DNA from: Geofilum rhodophaeum
GTDB lineage: Bacteria > Bacteroidota > Bacteroidia > Bacteroidales > Marinilabiliaceae
NCBI RefSeq assembly: GCF_002210225.1
Contig: NZ_MWUJ01000019.1
Location: forward strand, 1 to 57,007
DNA: 57,007 bases
Direction of reading: 5' to 3'
Positions 42,156 through 51,886 of this stretch are shown piece after piece. Position numbers and translations under genes: made by a program. The first letter of the stretch is position 1. Each line of letters opens with the position of its first letter. The notes beneath the pieces are model-generated. The model made no database searches. It was not told where the DNA came from and saw nothing but the letters and a program-made list of their open reading frames with translations.

Positions 42156-43955
42156 TTACTGACTAAAACCAGGATAAAGGCCCTTGCCATCGCGGTAACC
42201 GGGAACCTGCTCCAACAAACCGTCTGAAAGATCAATTTGTGCCTGAGGAATGGGATAAAAACCCTTGGTTTCCTCGTAACGGGCACTATAACCATCGGGA
42301 TGTACGCCGTTAAAGGTAGCGGGATTACCAAAGTTAAGCACGGGGGTACCCACCTGACTCTCCAAAGCCGCCTTGCAATAGTCGGCACCCCAACGACGCA
42401 TATCGTTCCAGCGCAAACCTTCGAAGGCCAACTCATAACGACGTTCTTTTTGCAGAGCTTCCAGCGAATAGGCAGGGACTTCGGTCAAACCAGAACGCTC
42501 TCGCACCGCATTGATGTATTGGACATCCTCACTTAACTCAGCCAACATCAGCAAAACATCGGCATAGCGAATAAAAATCAGGTCGTCGGCATGCGACAAC
42601 TGATTGTTGTCGGGGTTGCCGTACATTTTTACACTGTAATCGTTGTAATATTTAAATTTGTCGCCTTCTTTTTCACGATAGGCCGCTCCCAGGTACTTCT
42701 TTCCCCAGTAATTGCTTTCCCAAACAAAATCCCACTGGCCTTTGGCATACTGACGCACCTCGGTTTTATAGGAACCATCTTCTTGCTTCACCTCTTCTTC
42801 CCAGTAAAGCTCTGCCTCAATATCGAGCACCGAAGCACCGAGACGTAAATCCCCGGGCTCATCGGCCAACCAATCGTCGACCATCTGCTTGGGAATGGAG
42901 TTGCCTTGTCCCCATCCACCGGCAAATGGCCAGGTATTCTGAACAGGCTGCAGGCCACGGAGACCAAAAAACAACTGGTACATATTGGCATAGCCACGAC
43001 GAATGTCCCAATCGGCAAAATTAGAAAACTTAAGGGCAAACAGACTTTCAGGATTACGTGCGCCGTTATCGCTGGCATAAAGCAGATCTTTGCCCGTTTC
43101 GTTCATATAATCCTGAATGTAGTCGTACTCACCAATGGTCAGGGAGTTGGTATAAGGCCACAACTCATGAAAATCGCCCACCAAACGGTGACCGCTTTTC
43201 AATACCAACTCCTCCAGTCCGTCAATCACATCCTGCTTGTTTACCGAGCCACCACCGGCCAAAGGCAGTGCATCCTTCTGATAAAATCCGGTATAAAACA
43301 ACCAGACCCGCGCCAACATAGCTTGAGCGGCCCAACGGTTGGCCCTGCCGTCTTCGACCGCAGTATAAGCCACATCGGGAAACAATTCAATGGCCTGCGT
43401 CAAGTCGCTGGCAATTTGGGCATAAATATCGTCCACCGCAGCGCCACCCATATTTACAGGCTCCGAAGTAAGCTTAAGCGGAACACTTCCATAAAGCGTA
43501 ACCAGGCGGTAGTAGAAAAAGGCACGCAAAAAAAGCGCCTCGCCAAGATACTGGTTGTTGCGGGCAGGCGGCAAAATGGTTTCATCCATACCCGGCAGCT
43601 TTTCTATAGCAAAGTTGGCACGATGAATGCCCTCGTAGGTTGTCTCCCAGTTGTGGCTCAACATATTGGGATCCGAATACATAAAGCCTTCATAAGCCTG
43701 CGCCTTAAGGTCGTTGTTGCCACCACCGCCAAGCTTCTCATCAGAGGCAATCTCCATCACAAAATGGTAGCTCATATCACAGAGTTGCTGCTCATTACTC
43801 ATGGTGGTATAAATCCCGGTGATCATTTGCTTGGCATCCTCTGCCGTTTGCGGAAAAATCGCATCTGTTTTCTGAGTCAGGGGATCAAAACTCAGAAAAT
43901 CCTCACAGCTGCTCAACAAAAGCAGTGCCGCAATAATATAGCTGATTCTTTTCAT
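42156..43955 (-). CDS. SusD/RagB-family glycan-binding lipoprotein, second locus
   Basis: This protein of about 599 residues is best started at the ATG at 43955 (MKRISYIIAALLLLSSCEDF), a compact lipoprotein signal. The ATG at 43967 adds MKEI. It has the SusD layout: FLSFDPLTQKTDAIFPQTAE, the helical ALFLRAFFYYRLVTLYGSVP, and the C-terminal LIFIRYADVLLMLAELSED, LQKERRYELAFEGLRWNDMR and FYPIPQAQIDLS. It would bind an oligosaccharide or another nutrient at the SusC entrance. It differs clearly from the SusD at 35003-36712, so the substrate is probably another one. Confidence 0.95.
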   Translation of the reverse strand: MKRISYIIAALLLLSSCEDFLSFDPLTQKTDAIFPQTAEDAKQMITGIYTTMSNEQQLCDMSYHFVMEIASDEKLGGGGNNDLKAQAYEGFMYSDPNMLSHNWETTYEGIHRANFAIEKLPGMDETILPPARNNQYLGEALFLRAFFYYRLVTLYGSVPLKLTSEPVNMGGAAVDDIYAQIASDLTQAIELFPDVAYTAVEDGRANRWAAQAMLARVWLFYTGFYQKDALPLAGGGSVNKQDVIDGLEELVLKSGHRLVGDFHELWPYTNSLTIGEYDYIQDYMNETGKDLLYASDNGARNPESLFALKFSNFADWDIRRGYANMYQLFFGLRGLQPVQNTWPFAGGWGQGNSIPKQMVDDWLADEPGDLRLGASVLDIEAELYWEEEVKQEDGSYKTEVRQYAKGQWDFVWESNYWGKKYLGAAYREKEGDKFKYYNDYSVKMYGNPDNNQLSHADDLIFIRYADVLLMLAELSEDVQYINAVRERSGLTEVPAYSLEALQKERRYELAFEGLRWNDMRRWGADYCKAALESQVGTPVLNFGNPATFNGVHPDGYSARYEETKGFYPIPQAQIDLSDGLLEQVPGYRDGKGLYPGFSQ

Positions 43956-43976
43956 AATCTCTTTCATTTTAATCTT

Positions 43977-46900
43977 TTAGAACTTAAGGTTAATGCCCAT
44001 CAAATAAGTCTTGGGGGCCGGGTAAAAACCAAGGTCAATGCCTGAAACAAAAGGTTGGTCGTCGCCATAACCCACTTCAGGGTCCATACCCGAATAGTCG
44101 GTGAAGGTGAAAAGATTGCGACCGGCCACATAAAAACGAGCCTGACTAAAAGGAAGATTCGGAAAGAGCTTCACAAAATCATAACCCAAAGAGACGTCTT
44201 GGATTTTCACAAAGTCACCATCCTCAATATACAGCTCAGAGATGTTGATGCGGTTGGGGCTGTTACCGGGCGACATGCGTGGAATGCGGTTGGAAGTACC
44301 TTCGCCAGTCCAGCGGCCCAGGATATCGGTCGTATAGTTATGGAACTCATTGTCGCCAAACGAACGGTACGATTTCAGGATTTGGTGCCCAAAGGCTCCC
44401 TTCCCACTTAATGAAAAGTCGAAACCTTTGTAAGCCAGGTTTATACCAAACCCAATACGTACATCGGGATGCGGATTACCAATCATGGTTTTGTCGGCAG
44501 GCGTTACATCGCCATCGCCATTGGTGTCAGAGAAAATAAGGTCTCCGGGAACCACCTTGGCGTCTTCCTGCAGAAACCCGCCGGTCCATGAAGCGATCTG
44601 CGCCTCATTCTGAAACACCCCTTCGGTTTTGTAACCATAGAAATAACCTACAGGATAACCCACCTCAACCCGCCATACGGGATCGGTTCCCTGAGAGATG
44701 ATGTTGGCTTCACTTTGCAAGAAACCACTGTTGTCGCCCATACGGGTTACCTCATTGGTATTTTTGGAAATATTGAAGTGCGCACCATAATTAAGTTCTC
44801 CTGCCCGGTCGTTCCAACGCAAACCCAACTCAAAACCTTTGTTCTCGATATCACCCGCATTAACAAAAGCCCCAATAGGTCCGTAAATATCCGGAATCGG
44901 TGCCCGTAACAGCCAATCCTTGGTCGTTTTGGTATAGTAATCGAAGGTAGTCTGCAGTCTCGAACCAAGGAAATAAGCATCAAAACCCAGGTTTAACTGT
45001 TCCGAAGTCTCCCAGGAAACGTCCTCATTCTTGATATGGGCCTGATAAGTACCCATCTGCATTTGATTGCGTGTATTACCAAAAGTATAATTGTTCTCCG
45101 CATCGGAGGTAAAAAGATTCAGAAACTGATTGCCATCGATATCGGCATTCCCGTTTTGACCCCAACTCGCGCGCAACTTAAGAAAATCAACCACCACATT
45201 GTCGGTAAGGAAGGCCTCCTCGGACAAAATCCAGCCGGCAGAAACAGATGGAAAATACCCCCATCGGTTACCTTCGGCAAAGTTGGAAGAACCATCGGCC
45301 CGCATAACCAGCGTCAATAAGTAGCGCTCGTTAAAGTCGTAATTGATACGACCAAAGACCGAAGCCAGGGCGCCCTGGTCCATGGGATTTCCGCTGATCG
45401 AAGTAACCCCGGGCGTCAGGCCGTCGGTATTATCGAGATAAGCATACTCAAACCCAATAAAAGTGGGCTTGGCGTTGGTAACGTCCATTTCAGCACCCCA
45501 GCCCCATTTCTCGGCCGATTGTCCCACCATCACATCAAAACGATGGGCGTCCAAATCAAAAGCATAACTCAGCGTGTTTTCAACAGTCCAGGCATAGCCG
45601 CTGTTCGCCCGCTGCGAAATGCGTCCCGGGCTGAGGCGAGCATCACCGGCTAAGGCATATTCCGGCTGATACTGGCGATAGGCTTCGGCAAACATACGGT
45701 AACCAAAGCTGCTCCTGAATACCAAATCCCGAACCGGCTGAATCTGCAAGTAAGCATTGCTGTTGATGTTGTAATTTTGGGTCTGGTTCATTCCACGATT
45801 CAGCACCATCTGAGCCAAAGGGTTGTACAAACGGGACGAAATACTACCAATGCCGGAAGCATCGATGTCGGGCTGGGCAAAAAAATCGCCTCTTTCGTTG
45901 TAAACAGGAACCATGGGATTACCCACCAACATATTGCGTATGTCGTTGTAATACATACCCGCAATGGCTACACCGGAGCGCTCTCTGAAACTGTAATTGA
46001 AGGTCTCCCCAACTTTAATCACCTCCAGGCCGTTGGTTTCATAAATCACGTGATCGCTGTTCATACGAAAAGTGTACTTGTCGTGTTTGGGCTGAACAGG
46101 CTTACCCAAAACACCCTCCTGCGAAGCATAAGAAAAACCAAGTGCAAAAACCGACTGGTCGGAACCTCCACTGATGTTGATGGCATGGTTCTGAATGGGG
46201 GCATTGGCATTTTCCACCTCCTCCATCCAATTGGTTCCCTTCCACTCCCCACTCATGATCTTCTGGTACAAATCAGGCATTTTGGCATTGAAGTCAATTT
46301 CCGGATTGTCTCCGCCACGTCGTTCCTCCTGATAAATCTCGATAAACTGTTTGGCATCGAGCAAGTCGGGCATGTTGGCCACATTCTGAACACCCCAAAA
46401 GCCATCGTAAGTCACCTGCATTTTGCCCTTACGGCCACTCTTGGTGGTAACCAAAATAACGCCGTTGGCAGCACGTGAACCATATATGGCGGCCGATGCA
46501 GCATCCTTCAAAACATCAATCGATTCGATATCGGCAGGGTTCAGATTATTGATGTCGCCGCCGGCTACCCCATCAATAACATAAAGCGGAGCCGAATTAC
46601 CCACCGTGCCCAAACCGCGAATATTCACCTGAAAACCTTCTCCGGGCATACCCGAAGCCTGGGTAATGTTTAGACCGGGCGACAGGGACTGAATGGCCTC
46701 GAGGGCCTCGGTCGAATTCTGACGCTGCAAGTCCTCGGCACCTACAGAGATGTTGGCCCCGGTAACCAGCTTTTTCTTTTGCACCCCGTAACCAACAACC
46801 ACCACTTCATCCAGGTCGGAGAAAGTAGCAAGCATAGTTACCTCAAAGTTGGCCTGGCTGCCAACCGCCACTTCCTGAGTTTGCATACCCACAAAGGAGA

Positions 46901-47111
46901 AAACCAAAACAGAGGTTTCACCGGCTACTTCGAGACTAAACTGTCCCTCCATATCGGTGATTACTCCATTGGTCGTCCCCTTTTCAAGCACTGTAACGCC
47001 AGGAACCGGAGAACCTTGTTCCTCAAGAACCAAACCACCGACCCTTTTTTGGGCAAAAGTGGTAAAGCCTAAGAACAAGCAAAGAATCAAAATCAGCTCT
47101 TTTCTTTTCAT
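43977..47111 (-). CDS. SusC/RagA-family TonB-dependent outer-membrane transporter, second locus
   Basis: This 1,044-residue protein has a signal peptide (LILILCLFLGFTTFAQ), a carboxypeptidase-regulatory-like domain (VGGLVLEEQGSPVPGVTVLE, about 23-100), the TonB-box-like DEVVVVGYG, a plug (VNIRGLGTVGNSAPLYVIDG) and a barrel ending TYLMGINLKF. It forms a pair with the SusD 9 bp downstream (21 bp to the favoured SusD start). There is no glycoside hydrolase, sulfatase or glycan-binding protein with this pair, so its substrate cannot be deduced. Such bare SusC/D pairs may import peptides or glycans cut by enzymes encoded elsewhere. Confidence 0.95.
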   Translation of the reverse strand: MKRKELILILCLFLGFTTFAQKRVGGLVLEEQGSPVPGVTVLEKGTTNGVITDMEGQFSLEVAGETSVLVFSFVGMQTQEVAVGSQANFEVTMLATFSDLDEVVVVGYGVQKKKLVTGANISVGAEDLQRQNSTEALEAIQSLSPGLNITQASGMPGEGFQVNIRGLGTVGNSAPLYVIDGVAGGDINNLNPADIESIDVLKDAASAAIYGSRAANGVILVTTKSGRKGKMQVTYDGFWGVQNVANMPDLLDAKQFIEIYQEERRGGDNPEIDFNAKMPDLYQKIMSGEWKGTNWMEEVENANAPIQNHAINISGGSDQSVFALGFSYASQEGVLGKPVQPKHDKYTFRMNSDHVIYETNGLEVIKVGETFNYSFRERSGVAIAGMYYNDIRNMLVGNPMVPVYNERGDFFAQPDIDASGIGSISSRLYNPLAQMVLNRGMNQTQNYNINSNAYLQIQPVRDLVFRSSFGYRMFAEAYRQYQPEYALAGDARLSPGRISQRANSGYAWTVENTLSYAFDLDAHRFDVMVGQSAEKWGWGAEMDVTNAKPTFIGFEYAYLDNTDGLTPGVTSISGNPMDQGALASVFGRINYDFNERYLLTLVMRADGSSNFAEGNRWGYFPSVSAGWILSEEAFLTDNVVVDFLKLRASWGQNGNADIDGNQFLNLFTSDAENNYTFGNTRNQMQMGTYQAHIKNEDVSWETSEQLNLGFDAYFLGSRLQTTFDYYTKTTKDWLLRAPIPDIYGPIGAFVNAGDIENKGFELGLRWNDRAGELNYGAHFNISKNTNEVTRMGDNSGFLQSEANIISQGTDPVWRVEVGYPVGYFYGYKTEGVFQNEAQIASWTGGFLQEDAKVVPGDLIFSDTNGDGDVTPADKTMIGNPHPDVRIGFGINLAYKGFDFSLSGKGAFGHQILKSYRSFGDNEFHNYTTDILGRWTGEGTSNRIPRMSPGNSPNRINISELYIEDGDFVKIQDVSLGYDFVKLFPNLPFSQARFYVAGRNLFTFTDYSGMDPEVGYGDDQPFVSGIDLGFYPAPKTYLMGINLKF

Positions 47112-47334
47112 AGTTTTAGAGTTAAATTAAGAATTAGAGAACACTATATTGAACACAACTTTTAGTCTGTTCTGTTCTGTTTGCCTGCTAAAAAAACAAG
47201 CGCAGAACGGTTCCACACTCTAAATTCTTCTCCAAACTATTTTTTGGTGAGCTATATTTCGATGCCAAAAATAAAGACCTGCGGCGACATGTCCTAATTA
47301 TTGTTGAACTTTTTTACAAAAATTCACAATAAAG

Positions 47335-47364
47335 AGGGCGCATTGGTAAAAACCAATGCGCCCT
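47335..47364 (-). terminator. Terminator after the lipoprotein gene
   Basis: A 13-bp perfect stem built on GGGCGCATTGGT and ACCAATGCGCCC has an AAAA loop. It lies 28 bp after the stop of the minus-strand lipoprotein gene, and the minus strand continues into a T-rich stretch. Confidence 0.8.
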
Positions 47365-47391
47365 AATACCATGCATTCGCGCAACAAAGAG

Positions 47392-48225
47392 CTATTCCAC
47401 AATCTTTGTACGAACTTTATACACTTCTTCGGTAATGCGCGACATTTGTGTTTCGGTAATGGAGCCGTCCTCAATACTGTTGTAAATGCTGTACAAGGGT
47501 TGTAAATCATTCATCACATCTGCTACGGCAGGGTTATCCTTTGCCACTTCCATCAAGCCCATTAAGGTATTCAGCGAGGCTTTCTGATTCATTACAATAG
47601 CCACCATCTCCTTGTTTTTAAAGGTGTCTTCGGTGATGTGGGTAACAATATACAAGGCCTCTACCCAACTGCCGGCCAAAACCAGCATCGAAACAGCCCC
47701 ACGATCGGCCTGATTCAGAAATTCGTAGGTATCGAAAAAAGTATTGGTAATCAAGTCCACCAACTCGTCTTTATTGTCCTGACGGGCCTCAATCTGATCC
47801 AGAATATCGGGACTGATGGCGGCAGAAACGTTCAGGGCATCAATCAGCTTTTTGGACACGTCCATATAGTCGATGGTGGCCTGCTTCTGGTTGTAAGTAC
47901 TGGCGTAACTCAGGTCGGCACTGTACACACCCAGGTTCAGGGCCTTAGATTTTTCTGTAAGGTAACGCTCCACATTGGAAACGGGGTTGGACAGGGTAAG
48001 AATGTATGACGCACCAACCCGGTTGAGCATCTCGGTGACCTCAAAAGAAGTGGGCAGGGGATAAACAAACTCACGGACATCCTCCTCCACACGGGCTTTC
48101 TCGAGCTTCTCGCCGGCGTCATTCTGCTCACCCGATGACTTTCGGTTAAGGTTGCAGGCCGAAAAAAGCATAAGTCCCGCTCCCAGCAGGGCCACCATAC
48201 TTTTGGGTTGAAAGAGTTTTCTCAT
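47392..48225 (-). CDS. Helical lipoprotein of unknown function
   Basis: This protein of about 277 residues starts, in my view, at the ATG at 48225 (MRKLFQPKSMVALLGAGLML), giving a lipoprotein signal with Cys in LFSACNL. The longer frame from 48324 would overlap the end of recJ and lacks a signal peptide. The mature protein is mostly helical and acidic (EKLEKARVEEDVREFVYPLP, KKLIDALNVSAAISPDILDQ, DNPAVADVMNDLQPLYSIYN). I recognise no domain. It follows recJ on the same strand by 73 bp and ends at a good terminator. It probably sits in the outer or inner membrane facing the periplasm. Confidence 0.78.
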   Translation of the reverse strand: MRKLFQPKSMVALLGAGLMLFSACNLNRKSSGEQNDAGEKLEKARVEEDVREFVYPLPTSFEVTEMLNRVGASYILTLSNPVSNVERYLTEKSKALNLGVYSADLSYASTYNQKQATIDYMDVSKKLIDALNVSAAISPDILDQIEARQDNKDELVDLITNTFFDTYEFLNQADRGAVSMLVLAGSWVEALYIVTHITEDTFKNKEMVAIVMNQKASLNTLMGLMEVAKDNPAVADVMNDLQPLYSIYNSIEDGSITETQMSRITEEVYKVRTKIVE

Positions 48226-48298
48226 AGCAATGGCTGTTTTTATTGTTTCCACAAATATAAAGGATAATAATTTATTATGCACGGCAGGCCCGGCATTT

Positions 48299-50041
48299 TT
48301 AGTCGAGGTAATCAAAGTGCTCATCGCCGTATGGAAAATCCAAATCGCGTACCATCAATTGAAGCATGGTTTTGCCATGTACCACAGTTTCTTCGAGCGC
48401 GTAAACCACATCAAAGGGCTGACCGCTCTTAATGGCCTGCAAATGCCGGCCCATGCCAAAGGCTACGCCCTGAAGAATGGCCCCCGAACACTCTTCAATC
48501 AATTCGAGTTTGAGATGTTCGCGATCGCGCCCTACCACCTTACTGGTACCGTAGTCAAAAACCCGTCGTGTAACAAAAAGAGGCTTGGGGTTACCCGGAC
48601 CAAAAGGCTGCATGCGCTTGAGCCAGCCGTTGAATGCGCTGTTGATGTCCTTAAGTTTGATCTCGGCATCGATATCCAGACGCGGTACCTGCTGCACCGG
48701 CTGAATGTGTGCCTTCACCCAGCTTTCAAAACGCGCCTGAAAGGCCGGCAGATTCTCATGCTTCATGGTCAGTCCCACCGCATACATATGTCCCCCAAAG
48801 GTCACCAGCAAATCGCTGCACGACTCCACGGCAGCATACAAATCAAAACCATCGACACTGCGCGCCGAGCCGGTAACCAGGCCCTGACTCTCCGTTAGAA
48901 TTACAGTAGGGCGGTAGTAATGGTCGGTCAGCCGCGAAGCCACAATGCCAATTACCCCCTTGTGCCAGTCGGCTTTAAACAGGACCGTAGCGCTGCTTTT
49001 TTGCAGGTCGGGACTGCCCGCCAACATTTCCAGGGCCTCCTGGGTGGTTAGGCGATCCAGATCTTTGCGGGTATTGTTTTGCACCCCTATGTTGCTGCTC
49101 ATCATGCGCGCCAGCTCCTCATCTTCGCTGATGAGCAATTCCACGGCATCGCGCCCCGATTCGATGCGACCGGCAGCATTGATGCGTGGACCAATCTTAA
49201 ATACAATGTCAGAAATCACAAAGGCCTTATGCTCCATGTGCGCATCGCGAATGATGCTCTCCAAACCAATCCGGGGGGCGGTGTTGAGCTTTTCCAAACC
49301 ATACAAAGCCATAATCCGGTTCTCCCCGCTCAGCAGGGCAATGTCGGAGGCTATGCTCACCGCCACCAGGTCGAGATACGCATACAGCGCCGTTTCGGGA
49401 TAGTGGTTGCGGCGACAAAATGCCTGCATAAACTTAAAACCAACACCGCAACCGGTCAGTTCTTTATAAGGATAAGGACAATCTTCTCGTCGTGGATCCA
49501 GGCAGGCTACAGCCGGCGGCAAAACCTCGCCCGGCGTATGGTGATCACAAATAATAAAGTCGATGCCGAATTTTTGGGCGTAAGCCACCTTATTCACCGC
49601 CTTGATGCCGCAATCGAGTGAGATGATGAGCCGACAGCCGGCATCGGCTGCGGCTTCAATGCCTTCGGACGAAATGCCGTAACCTTCCTTATAGCGATCG
49701 GGAATATAGAACTCCAGGTTGGCATGAAAACGACGCAAAAAAGAGTAAACCAGCGCTACAGAAGTCGTCCCGTCCACATCGTAATCCCCGTAAATCATGA
49801 TTTTTTCACCGTTGCGCAGGGCCGTCATCAAACGACCCACGGCCACATCCATATCCTTCATCAGAAAAGGATCGTGCAAATGCTCCAGTCGGGAATCAAA
49901 AAAAGCATAGGCCAGCTTCGGGGTACTAATGTCCCGTTGCACCAGCAGGGAAGCCACCAAAGAGGGGACTTCCAGACTGCTTTCGAGCTCTTTTATCAGG
50001 TTCTCGTCTCCCCGTTCATTTACGTTCCAGCATTTTTCCAT
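48299..50041 (-). CDS. recJ: Single-stranded-DNA-specific exonuclease RecJ
   Basis: This protein of about 580 residues starts best at the ATG at 50041 (MEKCWNVNERGDE), as a GTG four codons upstream is less likely. It shows the DHH phosphoesterase motifs of RecJ: IYGDYDVDGTTS (motif I, about 80-91), ICDHHTPGEVLPPA (motif III, about 160-173), INAAGRIESG, then the DHHA1 domain with FGGHMYAVGLTM (about 420). The last 130 residues form the OB-like domain. RecJ degrades single-stranded DNA 5' to 3' in recombination and mismatch and base-excision repair with manganese or magnesium. It follows lipB by 71 bp on the same strand. Confidence 0.95.
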   Translation of the reverse strand: MEKCWNVNERGDENLIKELESSLEVPSLVASLLVQRDISTPKLAYAFFDSRLEHLHDPFLMKDMDVAVGRLMTALRNGEKIMIYGDYDVDGTTSVALVYSFLRRFHANLEFYIPDRYKEGYGISSEGIEAAADAGCRLIISLDCGIKAVNKVAYAQKFGIDFIICDHHTPGEVLPPAVACLDPRREDCPYPYKELTGCGVGFKFMQAFCRRNHYPETALYAYLDLVAVSIASDIALLSGENRIMALYGLEKLNTAPRIGLESIIRDAHMEHKAFVISDIVFKIGPRINAAGRIESGRDAVELLISEDEELARMMSSNIGVQNNTRKDLDRLTTQEALEMLAGSPDLQKSSATVLFKADWHKGVIGIVASRLTDHYYRPTVILTESQGLVTGSARSVDGFDLYAAVESCSDLLVTFGGHMYAVGLTMKHENLPAFQARFESWVKAHIQPVQQVPRLDIDAEIKLKDINSAFNGWLKRMQPFGPGNPKPLFVTRRVFDYGTSKVVGRDREHLKLELIEECSGAILQGVAFGMGRHLQAIKSGQPFDVVYALEETVVHGKTMLQLMVRDLDFPYGDEHFDYLD

Positions 50042-50112
50042 GTACTCGGGCACCGCTCTGTTCGACCTTCAAAGATAGCTTTTTTGCGCCCGCCGGCGCA
50101 AAAAGCCGCCTG

Positions 50113-50826
50113 TTACTTATGAACAATCCGGTCGGCCAGACCAAATTCCGCACTTAAATGCTTCAGCAAGTCGTCCTTTACCTCCTCCATCGACAGTTCA
50201 CGACCCAGCTCCTGTTGCAAGGAAGTAACGCCCTTATCCACAAAGCCACAGGGGTTAATGTGGCGGAAATAGTCGAGGTTCGTATTCACATTGAGGGCAA
50301 AACCGTGCATGGAGACAAAGCGACTGGCCCTCACCCCGATGGCACAGACCTTCCGCGCCTTTTTGGGATCGTCCGCATCGAGCCACACCCCGGTGGCCCC
50401 GTCCAGACGACTGGCCGGGAGCCCATACTGCGCCACGGTTTTAATAATGGCCTCCTCCAAATGATGGATGTATTCTCTGATGCCCAGGCCCATGGCCTCC
50501 AAATCGAAAATGGGGTAGCCCACCAGCTGACCGGGGCCATGGTAGGTGATGTCGCCGCCGCGATTAATTTTGTAAAACGTGGCATTGATGCGCTGCAAAA
50601 GCGCATCGCTGATCAGGAGGTTGCTTTGCGCCCCACTTTTACCCAGGGTATAAACATGCGGATGCTCACAAAACAAAAGATGATTAATGGTTTCCACCGC
50701 TGCATCGGGCGCATCCCGCTTGGCCAGCTTAGCCGCCACCACCTCATCAAAGAGTTTTTCCTGCAGGTCCCAGGCTTCCTTGTAATCGATCAATCCCAGA
50801 TCACGAAATTCGGTATGTTTGCTCAT
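50113..50826 (-). CDS. lipB: Octanoyltransferase LipB
   Basis: This 237-residue cytoplasmic enzyme moves the octanoyl group from acyl carrier protein to lipoyl domains, the first step of lipoate synthesis. It has the family signature RGGDITYHGPGQLVGYPI (about 88-105), the catalytic Lys in RKVCAIGVRASR, and the Cys in HINPCGFVDKGVTS. A longer acidic insertion (GVWLDADDPKKARK, about 145-158) is typical of Bacteroidota. Its ATG overlaps the stop of lipA by 4 bp (ATGA), so both lipoate genes are translated together. Confidence 0.97.
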   Translation of the reverse strand: MSKHTEFRDLGLIDYKEAWDLQEKLFDEVVAAKLAKRDAPDAAVETINHLLFCEHPHVYTLGKSGAQSNLLISDALLQRINATFYKINRGGDITYHGPGQLVGYPIFDLEAMGLGIREYIHHLEEAIIKTVAQYGLPASRLDGATGVWLDADDPKKARKVCAIGVRASRFVSMHGFALNVNTNLDYFRHINPCGFVDKGVTSLQQELGRELSMEEVKDDLLKHLSAEFGLADRIVHK

Positions 50827-51698
50827 AACTTTTTTAAGGCATTGATGTGCTTTTCGGCATGGTAGGAGGAGCGTACCAGGGGACCGCTCTCCACATATTT
50901 AAAGCCGCGCTTAAGGCCCTCTTCCTCATAAAACTTAAACTGCTCAGGGGTCACATACTCCTGCACCGGCAAGTGCTGGTTCGAAGGCTGCAGGTACTGC
51001 CCTATGGTCAGCACACTCACCCCAACAGCTGCCAAATCGTCCATCGTTTCGAGCACCTCCTCCGGCTGCTCACCCAGTCCCAGCATGAGGCCCGACTTGG
51101 CCACCACTCCGGCCTGAGCAATGTAGCGGAGCACATCCAGACTCACATCGTACTTGGCTCGCGAGCGAATTTGCGGCGTCAGGCGACGAACCGTTTCCAC
51201 ATTGTGACTGATTACCTCAGGCTGTGCATCAATCACCTGCTGCACCAGCGAAGTCGTACCCTGAAAATCAGGAATCAACACCTCCATAGTAATACCCGGG
51301 TTCAACTCCTTCACCTTCAGAATGGTCTCCACCCAAACGCCGGCCCCCCCGTCGGGCAAATCGTCGCGATCCACCGAAGTAATCACGGCATGGCGCAGCT
51401 GCATAATCTTAATCGACCGCGCAATACGCAAAGGCTCCTTAAAATCAACCGCCTCCGGCTTACCGGTCTTCACGTTACAAAACTTACAGGCCCGCGTACA
51501 AATATCGCCCAAAATCATAAAAGTGGCCGTACCCGCACTCCAGCATTCCGCCGCATTGGGACACTTGCCACTGGTACAAATGGTATGCAGCTTGTGGTCG
51601 CGAATGGTCTTGTTCATCCACTGATAATCCGAGGTATTCGGCAATTGTATCTTAAGCCAGTCGGGCTTGGCTACTCTTCTTTTTTTAACTTGCTCCAT
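50823..51698 (-). CDS. lipA: Lipoyl synthase LipA
   Basis: This radical-SAM enzyme of about 291 residues inserts two sulfur atoms into the octanoyl chain of lipoyl domains. The auxiliary cluster ligands are in CTSGKCPNAAEC, and the radical SAM cluster is in CTRACKFCNV (CxxxCxxC, near residue 70). The closing GPLVRSSYHA carries the conserved RSSYxA, whose Ser coordinates the auxiliary cluster. The ATG at 51698 is preferred over the GTG two codons upstream. It heads a minus-strand run with lipB, recJ and a lipoprotein gene. Confidence 0.97.
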   Translation of the reverse strand: MEQVKKRRVAKPDWLKIQLPNTSDYQWMNKTIRDHKLHTICTSGKCPNAAECWSAGTATFMILGDICTRACKFCNVKTGKPEAVDFKEPLRIARSIKIMQLRHAVITSVDRDDLPDGGAGVWVETILKVKELNPGITMEVLIPDFQGTTSLVQQVIDAQPEVISHNVETVRRLTPQIRSRAKYDVSLDVLRYIAQAGVVAKSGLMLGLGEQPEEVLETMDDLAAVGVSVLTIGQYLQPSNQHLPVQEYVTPEQFKFYEEEGLKRGFKYVESGPLVRSSYHAEKHINALKKL

Positions 51699-51841
51699 AA
51701 TCACAAAAATAACATAAAATCAACACATCCACACGCAATGTTTGTGCAGGGATAACCAATCACGACCCGCTTTGTTCAGGCATCCCACTCACAATCAACA
51801 AATCTACCTGCCCTCTTTTTTTAAATTGCAGATTTTGCGGT

Positions 51842-51849
51842 TATCTTTG
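51842..51849 (+). promoter_or_regulatory. Candidate -7 element of lysS
   Basis: TATCTTTG fits TAnnTTTG and lies 37 bp before the lysS ATG, in the 188-bp spacer between the divergent lipA and lysS genes. The -33 region is only a T-run. Confidence 0.5.
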
Positions 51850-51886
51850 CAGCTTAATTACATTCCATTAAACAGAACTACCGTCC

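Noticed and set aside
42906-44045. 379-residue plus-strand frame across the second SusC/SusD boundary
   Set aside because: It is antisense to two well-supported genes and has a basic, random-looking composition.
48226-48324. Long N-terminus of the lipoprotein after recJ
   Set aside because: It would overlap the end of recJ and hide the lipoprotein signal, which starts cleanly at 48225.
50847-51755. 302-residue plus-strand frame opposite lipA
   Set aside because: It is a His/Arg/Leu-rich shadow of lipA, which has all cluster-binding motifs.
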